A DNA stretch of 64,000 nucleotides from Phyllobacterium brassicacearum (GCF_003010955.1 NZ_PGGO01000001.1:124001-188000); one strand, 5' to 3'; shown: positions 45,328 to 54,876, counted from the first letter of the stretch. Notes: a model not told the origin generated them from the letters alone. Program-made: numbers and translations.

Positions 45328-47635
45328 TGCGCGACCTCTCAGACCGTATTGAACGCAAGACGTTTTCCGGAGTCGCAGGTGCGTCCAGCTGTGGCACACC
45401 ACCCCGGATCGAAGCAATGGCATCGCGGATGGCAAGCCAAACCGATATGCCCAGCATCAACGGTGGCTCACCGATCGCCTTGGAGCGGAACACCGTTTCT
45501 TCGCGATTTGGCATATTGTCGAGAATGCGGACATTGAATTGCGGCGGCACATCGCGCGATCCCGGAATCTTGTAGGTGGAGGGCCCTACGGTGCGTAGAC
45601 GGCCTGCCTTATCCCACCACAGTTCCTCGCAGGTCACCCAGCCCATGCCTTGCACAAAGGCTCCCTCGATCTGGCCAAGATCGATAGCCGGGTTAAGCGG
45701 TGATCCCACATCCTGCAGAATATCGGCGCGCAGGCAGCGTGTCTCGCCCGTCAGCGTATCGACAGCAACTTCCGCAACCGCAGCGCCATAACTGAAATAG
45801 AAGAACGGCCGGCCTTTCATCGTCTTGCCGTCCCAGTGGATTTTCGGCGTCGCATAATGCCCGGCTTCGGAAAGCTGGACGCGTTTGGCCCAGGCCATTT
45901 TTGCCAGTTCGCCGAATGAAATCGATTCATTCCCCGCGTGCACCCGGCTCTCGCGATAGACAATCACGTCTTCTTCAACGTCGAAATGCTCGGCGGCTAC
46001 CCGCGTCATGCGCGCCTTGATTGCCGTCGCAGCTTTGAACGCAGCCATGCCGTTGAGATCAGAACCGGTGGAGGCAGCTGTCGCGCTGGTGTTCGGCACC
46101 TTGCCGGTGGCGGTCGACGAGATGCGCACCATGTCCAGTTCGACCTGGAATACTTCCGCCACCACTTGCGCAACCTTGACGAAGAGGCCCTGGCCCATCT
46201 CCGTGCCGCCATGGTTGAGGAAGATCGACCCGTCCAGATAGACATGAACGAGGGCGCCGGCCTGGTTGAGCGAGGTCAGATTGAAGGAAATGCCGAACTT
46301 GACCGGCATCATCGCCAACCCACGCCGGATCACCGGATTTTCCGCATTGTGGGTGTCGATTTCAGCGCGGCGAATTTGCCAGTCGGCGGAAGCCATGACC
46401 GCCTCCGTCACTTCGACCAGACGATTGTCCTCGACCTTCTGGCCATAGGGCGTCATGTCGCCGGTATCGTCGCCATAATAGTTGATCGCGCGGACATTGC
46501 CGGGATCGAGCTTCAGTTTGCGGGCGATGGTATCGACGATACATTCGATCGTGAGAATGCCTTGCGGCCCGCCAAACCCGCGAAAAGCGGTGTTGGAGAC
46601 GGTGTTGGTCTTGCAGGCATGGCCGATGAAGCGGGCATGCGGAATGAAATAGGAATTGTCGGTGTGGGTTAGCGTACGAGTGATGACGGGTCCAGTGAGG
46701 TCCGGCAGATTACCGGCACGCGCCAGATATTCGACATCGAGCCCAAGAATGCGGCCTCGATTGTCCACCCCGACCTTCCAGTTGGCCACATAGTCGTGGC
46801 GCTTGCCCGTACCAGCCATGTCATCACGACGTTTCAGCCGCATCTTGCATGGCTTGCCCGTCTTGGCCGCAATCAGCGCAGCAGCACCGGCGATAATCGT
46901 CGGCTGGCTCTCCTTGCCACCGAACCCTCCGCCCATGCGCCGCACCTGGCATTCGACCGCATTGGCGTGCAGGCCGAGAATGCCCGCCACGTGATGCTGC
47001 ACCTCTGTCGGGTGTTGCGTCGAGGAATGCACCAGCATCTCGCCGTTCTCGCCGGGGATGGCATAGGCGATGTGGGTTTCCAGGTAGAAATGATCCTGCC
47101 CGCCCATGTGCAGTTTGCCGGAAAAGACATGCGGTGCATCGGCCAGGGCCTTGTCGGCATCGCCCTCGATCACTTGCTGCGGCGGTAGGACATAACTCTT
47201 GCGTCGATGCGCTTCTTCGACGTTGAGCACCGGTTCGAGTGGTTCGATATCGAGCTTTACGCGCTTTGCTGCGCGGTAGGCGGTCTCAAAATCTCGTGCC
47301 GCAACGACGGCGATCACCCGCCCCTCATGATCGACGATATCTTCGGCGAACAGAGTTTCGCCGTGGAGGATCGGGCCGACTTCATTGTGACCGGGCACAT
47401 CCTTCGCCGACCAGATGCCAACAACGCCGTCCATCGCCAGCGCTTCTGAGCCATCGAACCCCTTCAGTCTGCCATGGGCGACTGGCGAGAGCACAAAGGC
47501 CGCATGCAGCGTGCCCGGCAGTTCCGGCATGTCGTCGATATAGTTCGCCTCTCCGGAGACATGACGCGCAGCGGAATCATGGGCGATACCCTTGCCGACT
47601 ATACTGCGGTGAACGATTTTGGCGTCAATGTTCAT
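45317..47635 (-). CDS. xdhB: Xanthine dehydrogenase, molybdopterin-binding subunit (XdhB)
   Basis: 772 residues from ATG 47635. It carries the aldehyde oxidase/xanthine dehydrogenase large domain: YIDDMPELPGTLHAAFV at the start, RMGGGFGGKESQP (Moco-contacting loop), FRGFGGPQ, and EMGQGLFVKV. It oxidises hypoxanthine/xanthine to urate with XdhA. The upstream xdhA gene overlaps it by 4 nt. The usual chaperone gene xdhC is not in this window. Confidence 0.95.
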   Translation of the reverse strand: MNIDAKIVHRSIVGKGIAHDSAARHVSGEANYIDDMPELPGTLHAAFVLSPVAHGRLKGFDGSEALAMDGVVGIWSAKDVPGHNEVGPILHGETLFAEDIVDHEGRVIAVVAARDFETAYRAAKRVKLDIEPLEPVLNVEEAHRRKSYVLPPQQVIEGDADKALADAPHVFSGKLHMGGQDHFYLETHIAYAIPGENGEMLVHSSTQHPTEVQHHVAGILGLHANAVECQVRRMGGGFGGKESQPTIIAGAAALIAAKTGKPCKMRLKRRDDMAGTGKRHDYVANWKVGVDNRGRILGLDVEYLARAGNLPDLTGPVITRTLTHTDNSYFIPHARFIGHACKTNTVSNTAFRGFGGPQGILTIECIVDTIARKLKLDPGNVRAINYYGDDTGDMTPYGQKVEDNRLVEVTEAVMASADWQIRRAEIDTHNAENPVIRRGLAMMPVKFGISFNLTSLNQAGALVHVYLDGSIFLNHGGTEMGQGLFVKVAQVVAEVFQVELDMVRISSTATGKVPNTSATAASTGSDLNGMAAFKAATAIKARMTRVAAEHFDVEEDVIVYRESRVHAGNESISFGELAKMAWAKRVQLSEAGHYATPKIHWDGKTMKGRPFFYFSYGAAVAEVAVDTLTGETRCLRADILQDVGSPLNPAIDLGQIEGAFVQGMGWVTCEELWWDKAGRLRTVGPSTYKIPGSRDVPPQFNVRILDNMPNREETVFRSKAIGEPPLMLGISVWLAIRDAIASIRGGVPQLDAPATPENVLRSIRSERSRNDA

Positions 47636-49080
47636 AGTGCCATGACCTCCACCAGTTCTCCCGCAACGTCGCGCCAAAAGCGCTCGGCCAGATTTGCCGC
47701 AACCTCAAGCCGGTAGTCAGCGCTGCCGCGCCAGTCGGTGAGCGGCTTGAATTGTGCGGAGATTGCCGCCGAGCAGGCCTTGATCGCCTTAAGGTCGAAG
47801 CTTGTACCGATGAGCGCCTGCTCGGCCTGCCCGGCCCGCTGTGGCGTTGCCGCCATGCCGCCAAAGGCGATGCGGGCGCTGCGCACCTGATCTTCCTCGC
47901 GGATGATCGAAAACGCCGCACAGACCGTCGAAATGTCCTGGTCGTAGCGTTTTGATATCTTGTAGACGCGGAATTCCTGTCCTTCCTTCGGCTTCGGAAT
48001 GGAAACCGATGCGATGACCTCATCGTCACGCAATTCGGTCTTGCGGTAATCGAGGAAGAAATCCTCGAGCGGCAGAAAACGATGACCGCTCAGCGACGCA
48101 AGCTCCACTTCGGCGCCAAGCGCAATCAATGCCGGTGGCCCATCGCCGATCGGGCTCGCCGTGCCGATATTGCCGCCGATGGTTCCCATTGACCTTATCT
48201 GCGTAGAACCAAAACGGCGGATCAGCGTGGCGAAAGATGGGTAGAAACCGGCAATGCGGTCGAGCACCTCTTCCCAGGTCACCGCAGCACCGAAGCTTAA
48301 GTGATTTTCGGTTTCCCGGATCGCCCGCAATTCGCGCACATGCGCCAGCGAAATCACCTCGTCCCAGTCGGAATGATAATCAGCCAGCGCCACGCCGAGA
48401 TCGGTGCCGCCGCCGAGCAGGATCGCATCCGGCCTTTCCTTGCGCAGTTGCAGCAGCAACCCAAGCTGGTCCGGCTGGTGGAATGTCGAGCCCGAGGCTG
48501 AAATCGTCGCGTGTGGTTCAATCCGTTCGAAGGCTGCCACCTGCGGGCCGGCAATGGTGGTGCCGCCGGCGGCTAACACCTTGCGTGCCGCTTCGACGAT
48601 TGGCCGGTAGCCGGTGCAGCGGCAGAGATTACCAGCAAGCGCGTCATGGATATCGTTGTCGTTGGCTTCACCATTGGCCGCGGCCAGACCTGCTCTTGCA
48701 GCGCCTCTTTGCGCTGCAAGACCCGCCAAAGAAATCACGATGCCCGGCGTGCAGAAGCCGCATTGCGACGAGCCGTTTTCCGCCATCGCCTCCTGCACCG
48801 GGTGCAGTTGCTCGCCTTTCAGCCCCTCGACCGTCACCAATGCGCGGCCATCGATCTGACCCATGGCAAGAATGCAGCTATTGGCGGCGTGATAGTGCAC
48901 CGCTTCGCCGGCGGGATCGCCGATGAGCACCGAGCACGCGCCGCAATCGCCCTCGGCGCAGCCTTCTTTCGTGCCAGTCAATCGTGGCGCGTTGCGCAGC
49001 CAGTCCAGCACTGTCATGTCCGGCCTTACGGAAACGTCCTGCGCCTGACCGTTCAGAAAAAAGCGTATGGTTTGTGACAT
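47632..49080 (-). CDS. xdhA: Xanthine dehydrogenase, Fe-S/FAD subunit (XdhA)
   Basis: 482 residues. Two [2Fe-2S] domains: GTKEGCAEGDCGACSV and CGFCTPGIVISL/NLCRCTGYRPIV. The FAD domain follows (LLLQLRKERPDAILLGGGTDLG; FRFGSTQIRSMGTIGGNI-like). It passes electrons from the Moco subunit to NAD+. The start follows the allA stop by 58 nt on the same strand, giving one purine degradation operon. Confidence 0.95.
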   Translation of the reverse strand: MSQTIRFFLNGQAQDVSVRPDMTVLDWLRNAPRLTGTKEGCAEGDCGACSVLIGDPAGEAVHYHAANSCILAMGQIDGRALVTVEGLKGEQLHPVQEAMAENGSSQCGFCTPGIVISLAGLAAQRGAARAGLAAANGEANDNDIHDALAGNLCRCTGYRPIVEAARKVLAAGGTTIAGPQVAAFERIEPHATISASGSTFHQPDQLGLLLQLRKERPDAILLGGGTDLGVALADYHSDWDEVISLAHVRELRAIRETENHLSFGAAVTWEEVLDRIAGFYPSFATLIRRFGSTQIRSMGTIGGNIGTASPIGDGPPALIALGAEVELASLSGHRFLPLEDFFLDYRKTELRDDEVIASVSIPKPKEGQEFRVYKISKRYDQDISTVCAAFSIIREEDQVRSARIAFGGMAATPQRAGQAEQALIGTSFDLKAIKACSAAISAQFKPLTDWRGSADYRLEVAANLAERFWRDVAGELVEVMAL

Positions 49081-49138
49081 ATGGCCAGCTTCAACCGGCT
49101 AGGCGCACCCGTCAAGGGGGCAGCCGTTGCCGGTTCAC

Positions 49139-49645
49139 TCAAACGGCAAGCTTTTCAATCCTATAGACCACATCGTCAAAGAAGAATTCTTCGAGGTTGT
49201 TACCCTCGCCGCCGCGATCGACCACGAGAAAATCCGAGCGTTCTTCCAGCGAAATCAGCGGGTGGTGCCAGACATCGCGGCCGTAATTGACGCCCTGGTT
49301 TCCCCCGCACAGAAAGGCGGCCGGCTTCCCCGGACGGCCTCGTGCATCCTCCGCAACCACGACCAGATATGGCCGGTTCTGCAGCGGGATAAACGCCTGG
49401 CTGCCAAGCGGATGACGCTCCAGCATCACGATATCGATGGGCGGCTCGAAAGCCTGGCCCCGGAAGATATTCACCAGCACCCGTGCGCCTTCACCTGTCA
49501 CATCCACCTTGGCGAGATCGTGATAACGTTCGGTCGTGCCATTGTTGATCAGGCGCAACTGCGCGCCCTCCGTCTCGATCACATCGCCGAACGGCGCGAA
49601 TACCGCCCGGGTCAGCGGTCGAACTTCCAGCAAAACGATGGTCAT
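49139..49645 (-). CDS. allA: Ureidoglycolate lyase (AllA)
   Basis: 168 residues. The cupin-like AllA fold is recognised by [34 protein letters not shown] and [16 protein letters not shown] (the catalytic His/Asp region). It cleaves ureidoglycolate to glyoxylate and urea, the last step of allantoin use. Its start overlaps the puuE stop by 1 nt. Confidence 0.9.
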   Translation of the reverse strand: MTIVLLEVRPLTRAVFAPFGDVIETEGAQLRLINNGTTERYHDLAKVDVTGEGARVLVNIFRGQAFEPPIDIVMLERHPLGSQAFIPLQNRPYLVVVAEDARGRPGKPAAFLCGGNQGVNYGRDVWHHPLISLEERSDFLVVDRGGEGNNLEEFFFDDVVYRIEKLAV

Positions 49646-50559
49646 CAGTCTGAACCTGGAAGATGATGTTCATGCCAATGGTTGGCAATGTCGATGCGGC
49701 GGGTGATCCAGGCTTCTTCGTGATGTTGGACATAGTCGAGGAAGCGTTCCAGCGCGGCGGCACGTCCCGGGCGGCCGACCAGACGGCAATGCAGCCCGAT
49801 CGACATCATCTTCGGTGCCCCCTCCTTGCCCTCGCGGTAGAGCAGGTCGAACGTATCCTTCAGATAGGTGAAAAACTGGTCGCCCGAGTTGAAGCCCTGA
49901 GGCGTAGCAAAGCGCATGTCATTGGCGTCGAGCGTATAGGGCACGATCAGATGCGGCCCCTTCGGCCCTTTGACCCAATAGGGTAGTTCATCGGCATAGC
50001 TGTCGGCCGAGTAAACAAAACCGCCCTCATCCATGACGATCTTCAGCGTGTTGTCCGACGGCTTGCCCTGATAGATGCCGAGCGGCCGAGATCCGGTGAT
50101 TTCCGTGTGCAGCCGCACCGCCTCGTGAATATGTTGGCGCTCGAGCTCTTCCGGAAAATCCTTGTATTCCAGCCAGCGCAGGCCGTGGCTGGCGATTTCC
50201 CAATCGGCTTCCTTCATGGCCGCCACGGCTTCCGGGTTGCGCGCCATGGCCAGCGTCACGCCATATACAGTCACTGGCAGATTGCGGCGGGTGAACATGC
50301 GCCATAGCCGCCAGAAACCGGCGCGCGAGCCATACTCGTAGATCGATTCCATGTTGAGATTGCGCTGGCCCGGCCAGGGGTGCGCACCGACGATCTCCGA
50401 CAGCAGGCTTTCAGATGCCGGATCATCATCGAGAATCGAGCTTTCGCCGCCCTCCTCGTAATTGACGACGAACTGCACCGCTATCTTGGCCGCGCCCGGC
50501 CATTTTGGATCGGGCGTATTGCGGCCATAGCCGGTGAGATTGCGGGGATAGTCAGACAT
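49645..50559 (-). CDS. puuE: Allantoinase PuuE (polysaccharide deacetylase family)
   Basis: 304 residues from ATG 50559 ([21 protein letters not shown]). Family hallmarks: [38 protein letters not shown] and [18 protein letters not shown]. It hydrolyses allantoin to allantoate in bacteria lacking the amidohydrolase-type enzyme. The start has no good ribosome-binding site, but longer starts give unlikely residues. With uraH, uraD, xdhAB and allA it makes a purine catabolic cluster; no urate oxidase gene is present here. Confidence 0.92.
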   Translation of the reverse strand: MSDYPRNLTGYGRNTPDPKWPGAAKIAVQFVVNYEEGGESSILDDDPASESLLSEIVGAHPWPGQRNLNMESIYEYGSRAGFWRLWRMFTRRNLPVTVYGVTLAMARNPEAVAAMKEADWEIASHGLRWLEYKDFPEELERQHIHEAVRLHTEITGSRPLGIYQGKPSDNTLKIVMDEGGFVYSADSYADELPYWVKGPKGPHLIVPYTLDANDMRFATPQGFNSGDQFFTYLKDTFDLLYREGKEGAPKMMSIGLHCRLVGRPGRAAALERFLDYVQHHEEAWITRRIDIANHWHEHHLPGSD

Positions 50560-50572
50560 TAGGGAGATGCTG

Positions 50573-50695
50573 TTACTTCGAATGCTTTGGCTTGTCGTCG
50601 CGACGGCCATCGCGCGTGACGAACATCACAAAGGCCACCATGAGCAGCCCGCCCACCGGCATTATCATGAAGAGCATAAACTGTTCCAATGTCAC
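50573..50695 (-). CDS. Tiny single-helix membrane protein, unknown
   Basis: 40 residues from GTG 50695: a single helix (FMLFMIMPVGGLLMVAFVMFV) and a basic tail (TRDGRRDDKPKHSK). GTG is preceded by AAAGGG at 8 nt. The four-base overlap GTGA with the upstream 76-residue gene shows translational coupling and supports coding. Topology is probably N-out, C-in. I do not recognise the family. Confidence 0.5.
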   Translation of the reverse strand: MTLEQFMLFMIMPVGGLLMVAFVMFVTRDGRRDDKPKHSK

Positions 50696-50922
50696 GGTTT
50701 TAACCCTTTCAACGTTCGTCTCGCATGCAAATGTAATGCAGTCGCAAACATAATACAAATAACAGTGCCGAGGGCGATTAAAACACTCGGCCCACTTGCG
50801 TTGTAGATGCTTGAGGCAAGCGGCGCCAATCCGCCCACGGCATACGAGGCAACGGATAAACCGTTTAGCCAAGTCGCCGTAAGCTTTTTCTGCTCATTAT
50901 AAACAGTCGTCAAAACATCCAA
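50692..50922 (-). CDS. Small two-helix membrane protein, unknown
   Basis: 76 residues. An N-terminal basic helix (EQKKLTATWLNGLSVASYAV) leads to two membrane spans (about 25-45 and 46-66; SVLIALGTVICIMFATALHL) and a basic end. The start is TTG 50922, weakly supported; the frame otherwise begins at ATGs farther inside. It is translationally coupled to the 40-residue gene. It lies between puuE and bioY and may be a two-part small membrane complex. Unrecognised. Confidence 0.5.
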   Translation of the reverse strand: MDVLTTVYNEQKKLTATWLNGLSVASYAVGGLAPLASSIYNASGPSVLIALGTVICIMFATALHLHARRTLKGLKP

Positions 50923-50996
50923 TATGTCACCATTAAAAGCAATAAAATATGAAAAACAGTCAACAAAAACAGCGTATTATAAATGAAGCGCCGAAG

Positions 50997-51584
50997 TTAC
51001 CGGCGCTTGAACATCGCCCCCACCGCCGGAACAATGGCAGCGGCCAGAGCGAGCTTCAACAGATCGGCTACGATGAACGGACCGACACCAAAAGCAAAAG
51101 CTTTTTCGAAGCCGAAGAGATAGGCCATCCACAGGAAGCCCATGCCGAGAATGACGACTTCAGCCGCAAACATGGCGACGCCGAGTGCGATCGGGTTGCG
51201 GGCAAAGCCCTTGTCCGACGCACGGCCGACAATCCAGGCTGCAGCGAGATAGGACAGAAGATATCCGCCCGTCGGTCCGACCATATAGGCAAGGCCGATG
51301 CCCTTTTCCGGCGTTCCGGTGAAGACCGGCATGCCGAGCGCACCTTCGAGCAGGTAAAGCGCCATGGTGGCGACTGCGAGACGCGAACCATAGGCCGCGG
51401 AAATGGCGAACAGAGCGAAGGTCTGCATTGTCACGTTGACAAAGACCATGTCGACCTTTGTCTTCGCTGCAAGGGTCATCAGCGCGGTACCGACGAGTGC
51501 AAGCGAAACATACCAGACGGCTTTGGCGAGCTGGCCTTCCGGTTGGAACTCTTCGGCAAGGGAACGGGTTTGAGCAACGATCAT
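50997..51584 (-). CDS. bioY: Biotin transporter BioY (ECF-type substrate-binding subunit)
   Basis: 195 residues with six predicted helices. Conserved BioY segments are present: VFVNVTMQTFALFAISAAYG, YLLEGALGMPVF, GPTGGYLLSYLAAAWIVG and the final helix. No bioM/bioN ATPase or T-subunit gene is adjacent, so it may act alone or use shared ECF modules. The ribosome-binding site is GGAGGATAG. A partial BioR-like motif abuts the start codon. Confidence 0.92.
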   Translation of the reverse strand: MIVAQTRSLAEEFQPEGQLAKAVWYVSLALVGTALMTLAAKTKVDMVFVNVTMQTFALFAISAAYGSRLAVATMALYLLEGALGMPVFTGTPEKGIGLAYMVGPTGGYLLSYLAAAWIVGRASDKGFARNPIALGVAMFAAEVVILGMGFLWMAYLFGFEKAFAFGVGPFIVADLLKLALAAAIVPAVGAMFKRR

Positions 51585-51594
51585 TTATCTATCC
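51585..51594. promoter_or_regulatory. Partial BioR-box-like sequence
   Basis: TTATCTATcc, 8 of 10 positions of the TTATCTATAA BioR box of alphaproteobacteria, lies directly before the bioY start codon. The location, overlapping the ribosome-binding site, is unusual for the operator, so this may be chance. Confidence 0.25.
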
Positions 51595-51707
51595 TCCAGA
51601 GCGGCCCGCAATTCGCGGCATCAGCTTTCGCCATGTATGAAAACGGTATATTGGGGTTTATGCCGCACCGCAATACGTCGAAAGCCGCACAAAGGTAGTA
51701 TCCATCG

Positions 51708-52610
51708 ATGTCCCTCGTTTTCGACAGTCATTTTGCGCCACATTATGGCGAAGCCGTCGATATTGCGCCGAATGTCAAACGAATCACGGTCAATAATCCG
51801 AGCCCCTTCACATTCCACGGCACCAATTCTTATCTGATCGGAAAAGACACATTGGCACTGATCGATCCCGGCCCGATCGACGATGCGCACCAAGCGGCAC
51901 TCATGCGCGCCATTGCCGGCCGCCGGGTCAGCCATATTTTTGTCAGCCATACCCATCGCGACCACTCGCCGCTCGCCACCGTGATGAAGGAAGAACTCGG
52001 CGCGGTCGTTGTGGCCGAGGGACCGCATCGCCCTGCCCGCGCGCTACATACGGGCGAGGTCAACCTGCTCGACGCAAGCGGCGACACGGAGTTCGTGCCG
52101 GATATTGCCGTGCCAGACGACGCCCTTATCGAGGGCGATGGCTGGGCTCTTCGCGCCATCCACACGCCGGGACATACAGCAAACCATGTCGTGTTTGCGC
52201 TGGAGGGAACGGATATCCTGTTTTCCGCCGATCACGTCATGGCCTGGGCAACGTCCATCGTCGCGCCGCCGGATGGCTCCATGTCGGACTACATGGCATC
52301 GCTGGACCGCCTGCTCCATCGGCATGACTGCGTTTATTTCCCGGGTCACGGCGGCCCGGTCACCAAGCCGAAAACCTTCGTGCGCGGCCTGAAAGCCCAC
52401 AGGAAAATGCGCGAGCGCGCGATCCTGGAGCGCGTCAAGGCAGGCGACCGGACCATCCCCGACATGGTCAGGGTGATCTACCGCGAAACCGACCCAAGGC
52501 TGCACGGTGCAGCAGCACTGTCGGTGCTGGCGCATATCGAGGATCTCGTGGAACGCGGCCGTGTGCAGACCAATGGAAACCCGGCAATTGACGGGATTTA
52601 CTGGGTCTGA
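51708..52610 (+). CDS. MBL-fold metallo-hydrolase (LACTB2-like)
   Basis: 300 residues. The metal-binding motif is SHTHRDHSPLA (HxHxDH), with further ligands in HTPGHTANHVVF, SADHVMAW and YFPGHGGPV, and a C-terminal helical region typical of LACTB2-like hydrolases (MRERAILERVKAGDRTIPDM). It is a cytosolic hydrolase with unidentified substrate (possible RNA or thioester hydrolase). It is divergent from bioY with about 120 nt between starts. Confidence 0.88.
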   Translation: MSLVFDSHFAPHYGEAVDIAPNVKRITVNNPSPFTFHGTNSYLIGKDTLALIDPGPIDDAHQAALMRAIAGRRVSHIFVSHTHRDHSPLATVMKEELGAVVVAEGPHRPARALHTGEVNLLDASGDTEFVPDIAVPDDALIEGDGWALRAIHTPGHTANHVVFALEGTDILFSADHVMAWATSIVAPPDGSMSDYMASLDRLLHRHDCVYFPGHGGPVTKPKTFVRGLKAHRKMRERAILERVKAGDRTIPDMVRVIYRETDPRLHGAAALSVLAHIEDLVERGRVQTNGNPAIDGIYWV

Positions 52611-52652
52611 AATACCCAGTTCATAGCACCAACCGTCGATGCCGCTTATTTC

Positions 52653-52815
52653 TGCCCTTGCGGGGGAGAAAGGATATCTCGAATTTAGCCTCATCGCTGA
52701 ATTCGTAGAAAATCCAAGAGAGGGAGTAGTTGAGTGAGGCAAATCCCTTGCGATTTTTAGCACTTAGCAAGAGCTAAGATGCTGAAATCGCTTTCTCTCC
52801 CGCAAGGAGAGAGAT
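52653..52815. repeat. Dispersed repeat element, copy 2 (inverted relative to copy 1)
   Basis: 163 bp in the 227-nt gap between the MBL gene and the DUF1499 gene. Read on the minus strand it gives the same ordered segments as copy 1 at 35212-35369: AAAGCGATTTCAGCATCTTAGC, then GCTAAGTGCTAAAAATCGCA, GGGATTTGCCTCAC, TCTTGGATTTTC and GAGGCTAAA, ending CCTTTCTCCCCCGCAAGG. It differs at several positions and holds no ORF. Confidence 0.75.
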
Positions 52816-52837
52816 TATCCCGGCACCATTGAAGCGC

Positions 52838-53638
52838 CTATTGAGCAGGCTGAGTGGTCTCCTCTTCCGGCTGTGCCCTCTGTACTTCCGCGTCGAGCGC
52901 CGCCATGAAAGCGGTGATACGGTCGGCATTCTCGCCGAGATCATGGATGCCGTAGCGCGAGACCGAGCGCATATCGACATAGGTGGTCTCGCCCTCATCG
53001 GCGAGGCGAATGACCACGTCGCTGGTGAAACCCAGCAGCCAGGTCCGCGCCACCACTTCGAGGAGGATTTCCTCGTCCTCGCCGGGTTCGCCTTGTCGTT
53101 CGACCATCGTCCATCCATTGCTGGCGATGACGGTATTGACCGCGGTCAGGATCCGGTCAGGAGACCCTTCATAGCGGCGCCCCGTCACCTGCGGATAAGC
53201 GCTGGACTGCAGCCCGCGACTGTCCTCGTCATTGACCAGCGGGTTCATTTGGTCCGTTCGCTGGCCTGCAGCCGCAAAGAGCACTGGCGGGTCGGTCAGG
53301 TCGGTCGAGACATCGTAGATCGTTGGGAGCGCAAGCGCCTGATAGAGTGTCGTGACAAAGGGTGCCAGCACGACAAGCGCGATGACAGTGCCCCAAAAGG
53401 CACTGGGAAAGCCCATATCGCCCCGGCGCCAGACGCTGGTGAACCCTTTGAGACTGAGCAACAGCGCCAGCAGCGCGAGGCCGGCAACGATGGCAAGCAG
53501 CCAGAGAAATTCCGGTGTCTCGATGCGCTGAAATCGATGGCCAAGTCCCGAAAGAACGAACAGAATGAGGCCAAGAAACGCGATGCGTACCGACCATCTG
53601 GCGGAAATCGATCGGCGGCGTCGAATGTGCGGTCGCAT
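52838..53638 (-). CDS. DUF1499 domain-containing membrane protein
   Basis: 266 residues. Three hydrophobic segments at the N-terminus (about 18-37, 45-60, 80-98) are followed by the DUF1499 domain (LTDPPVLFAAAGQRT, AVNTVIASNGWTMVERQGEP, RTWLLGFTSDVVIRLADEGE, DMRSVSRYGIHDLGENADRI). The family is common in bacteria and plant plastids without a known function. The C-terminus is acidic. It is flanked by the dispersed repeat and the 53720-53853 inverted repeat. Confidence 0.85.
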   Translation of the reverse strand: MRPHIRRRRSISARWSVRIAFLGLILFVLSGLGHRFQRIETPEFLWLLAIVAGLALLALLLSLKGFTSVWRRGDMGFPSAFWGTVIALVVLAPFVTTLYQALALPTIYDVSTDLTDPPVLFAAAGQRTDQMNPLVNDEDSRGLQSSAYPQVTGRRYEGSPDRILTAVNTVIASNGWTMVERQGEPGEDEEILLEVVARTWLLGFTSDVVIRLADEGETTYVDMRSVSRYGIHDLGENADRITAFMAALDAEVQRAQPEEETTQPAQ

Positions 53639-53719
53639 GGAATCCTGGCGTTGCTGTTTGCAGATTGCAAACAGCTAATCGGATAATTGCAGCGAGGCAA
53701 GCAATTGAACTACGGGGCC

Positions 53720-53853
53720 GATGGTGCGTGGTTCGACAAGCTCACCATGAGGGACTCTGGTGTGTTGCAAGGATAGTCATGAACGCAGCAATTCTTAACT
53801 CCTTACAGAGCACAGATTTCCCTTATGGTGAGCTTGTCGAACCACGCACCATC
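53720..53853. repeat. Long inverted repeat (hairpin element)
   Basis: The left arm (53720-53757) starts GATGGTGCGTGGTTCGACAA and the right arm (53811-53853) is its inverse; the first 29 bp pair perfectly (through CTCACCAT) and the next bases mostly. The 53-nt loop shows no ORF. TTCGACAAGCTCA-type sequence occurs as a dispersed palindromic unit in many alphaproteobacteria. It lies at the 3' end of the broken phospholipase gene. Confidence 0.75.
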
Positions 53854-53868
53854 GACCTGCAATTTTCT

Positions 53869-54876
53869 CTACGCCACCATACCGATGTAGGCCCGCTTCT
53901 TCGCATCATATTCCAAGCCAATGGCCGGATCGCTCTTGCTGATCTTGCCGTTTTCCAGATGTCCGGCATAGCGGCGAAGAAAATTATTGGCGTTGACGCT
54001 ATCGACAACGGCCACATCGTACCAGCCATCCTTTGTTGCGATCTCGACCGTTGTCGTTCCACTGACTTCCTTCGCCTTGTCGATCACCTGTTCGGTACCC
54101 GAATAGGCATTGATCAGTTTTAGCTTGCTGCTCGCCGTTTGCCATTTCTCAAAGACGATCTGGAGCTTGTTGCCATCATCCGCCGATTTCATCTCGATGA
54201 TGTTCGGAAGCTGCGTTTGCAACGGGTCCAGCGAATTACCCGAGAACTCAAGCAGATAGCCGTTGGGGCATTGGATGGCGTGCGCGTAATCACCTTCGAC
54301 CTTGCCTCCTATGATCTGGGCATAATCCGTGACTTCGATGGGCGAACCGCCTGGCTTCACGCCTTCAACGGTGCCTTCGGCAATAGACTGGCCCAATCGC
54401 CCGCGAGGATGCGCCGGACGAGATCGTCCGGCACATCCTTGATCTGTTCGATAGTAGCCTTGTCGATCCCTGGAATAAGTCTGCGATAAAGGTTTTGATC
54501 TTAGAAGGTGATTGCGACGCGATGTCGTTCCAGCTGGCGGCCGCAATTGAGCCAAGCAGCCTATCAACGGGCGACGCCCCCGACTGGGTGAACACCGATT
54601 GCCGTTGCGCAGCCGCAAAGGCCGCGGATCACCAAAGCCGCGCACCCCGCGCAAGGTGCCGTAATAATGGTCGAAGGACCTGTTCTCCTGCATCAGGAAA
54701 ATGACATGTTCAACGTCCTTGAGCGAGCCGCCCTGACAATGCGCAGCTGTATTCAACAATTCATCGATGGTGGTGGATTGCGCTAATGCCTCACGCATAT
54801 AGGACGAGCAGGCGGCATAGGCAGTAGCGCTGGTGCCGGCAAGACCCAGCATCTTGATGAAATCGCGACGTTCCAT
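53869..54876 (-). pseudogene. Phospholipase C (phosphocholine-specific type), internally deleted
   Basis: The frame starts like a Tat-exported phosphocholine-specific phospholipase C ([51 protein letters not shown]) and ends like its C-terminal domain ([53 protein letters not shown]). The whole ORF is 335 residues against about 700 in the family. Near residue 95 the frame leaves the conserved path: [14 protein letters not shown] lies in the next frame, suggesting a 1-nt loss, and what follows has no phospholipase features; most of the catalytic phosphoesterase domain is missing. Inactive as a phospholipase. Confidence 0.8.
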
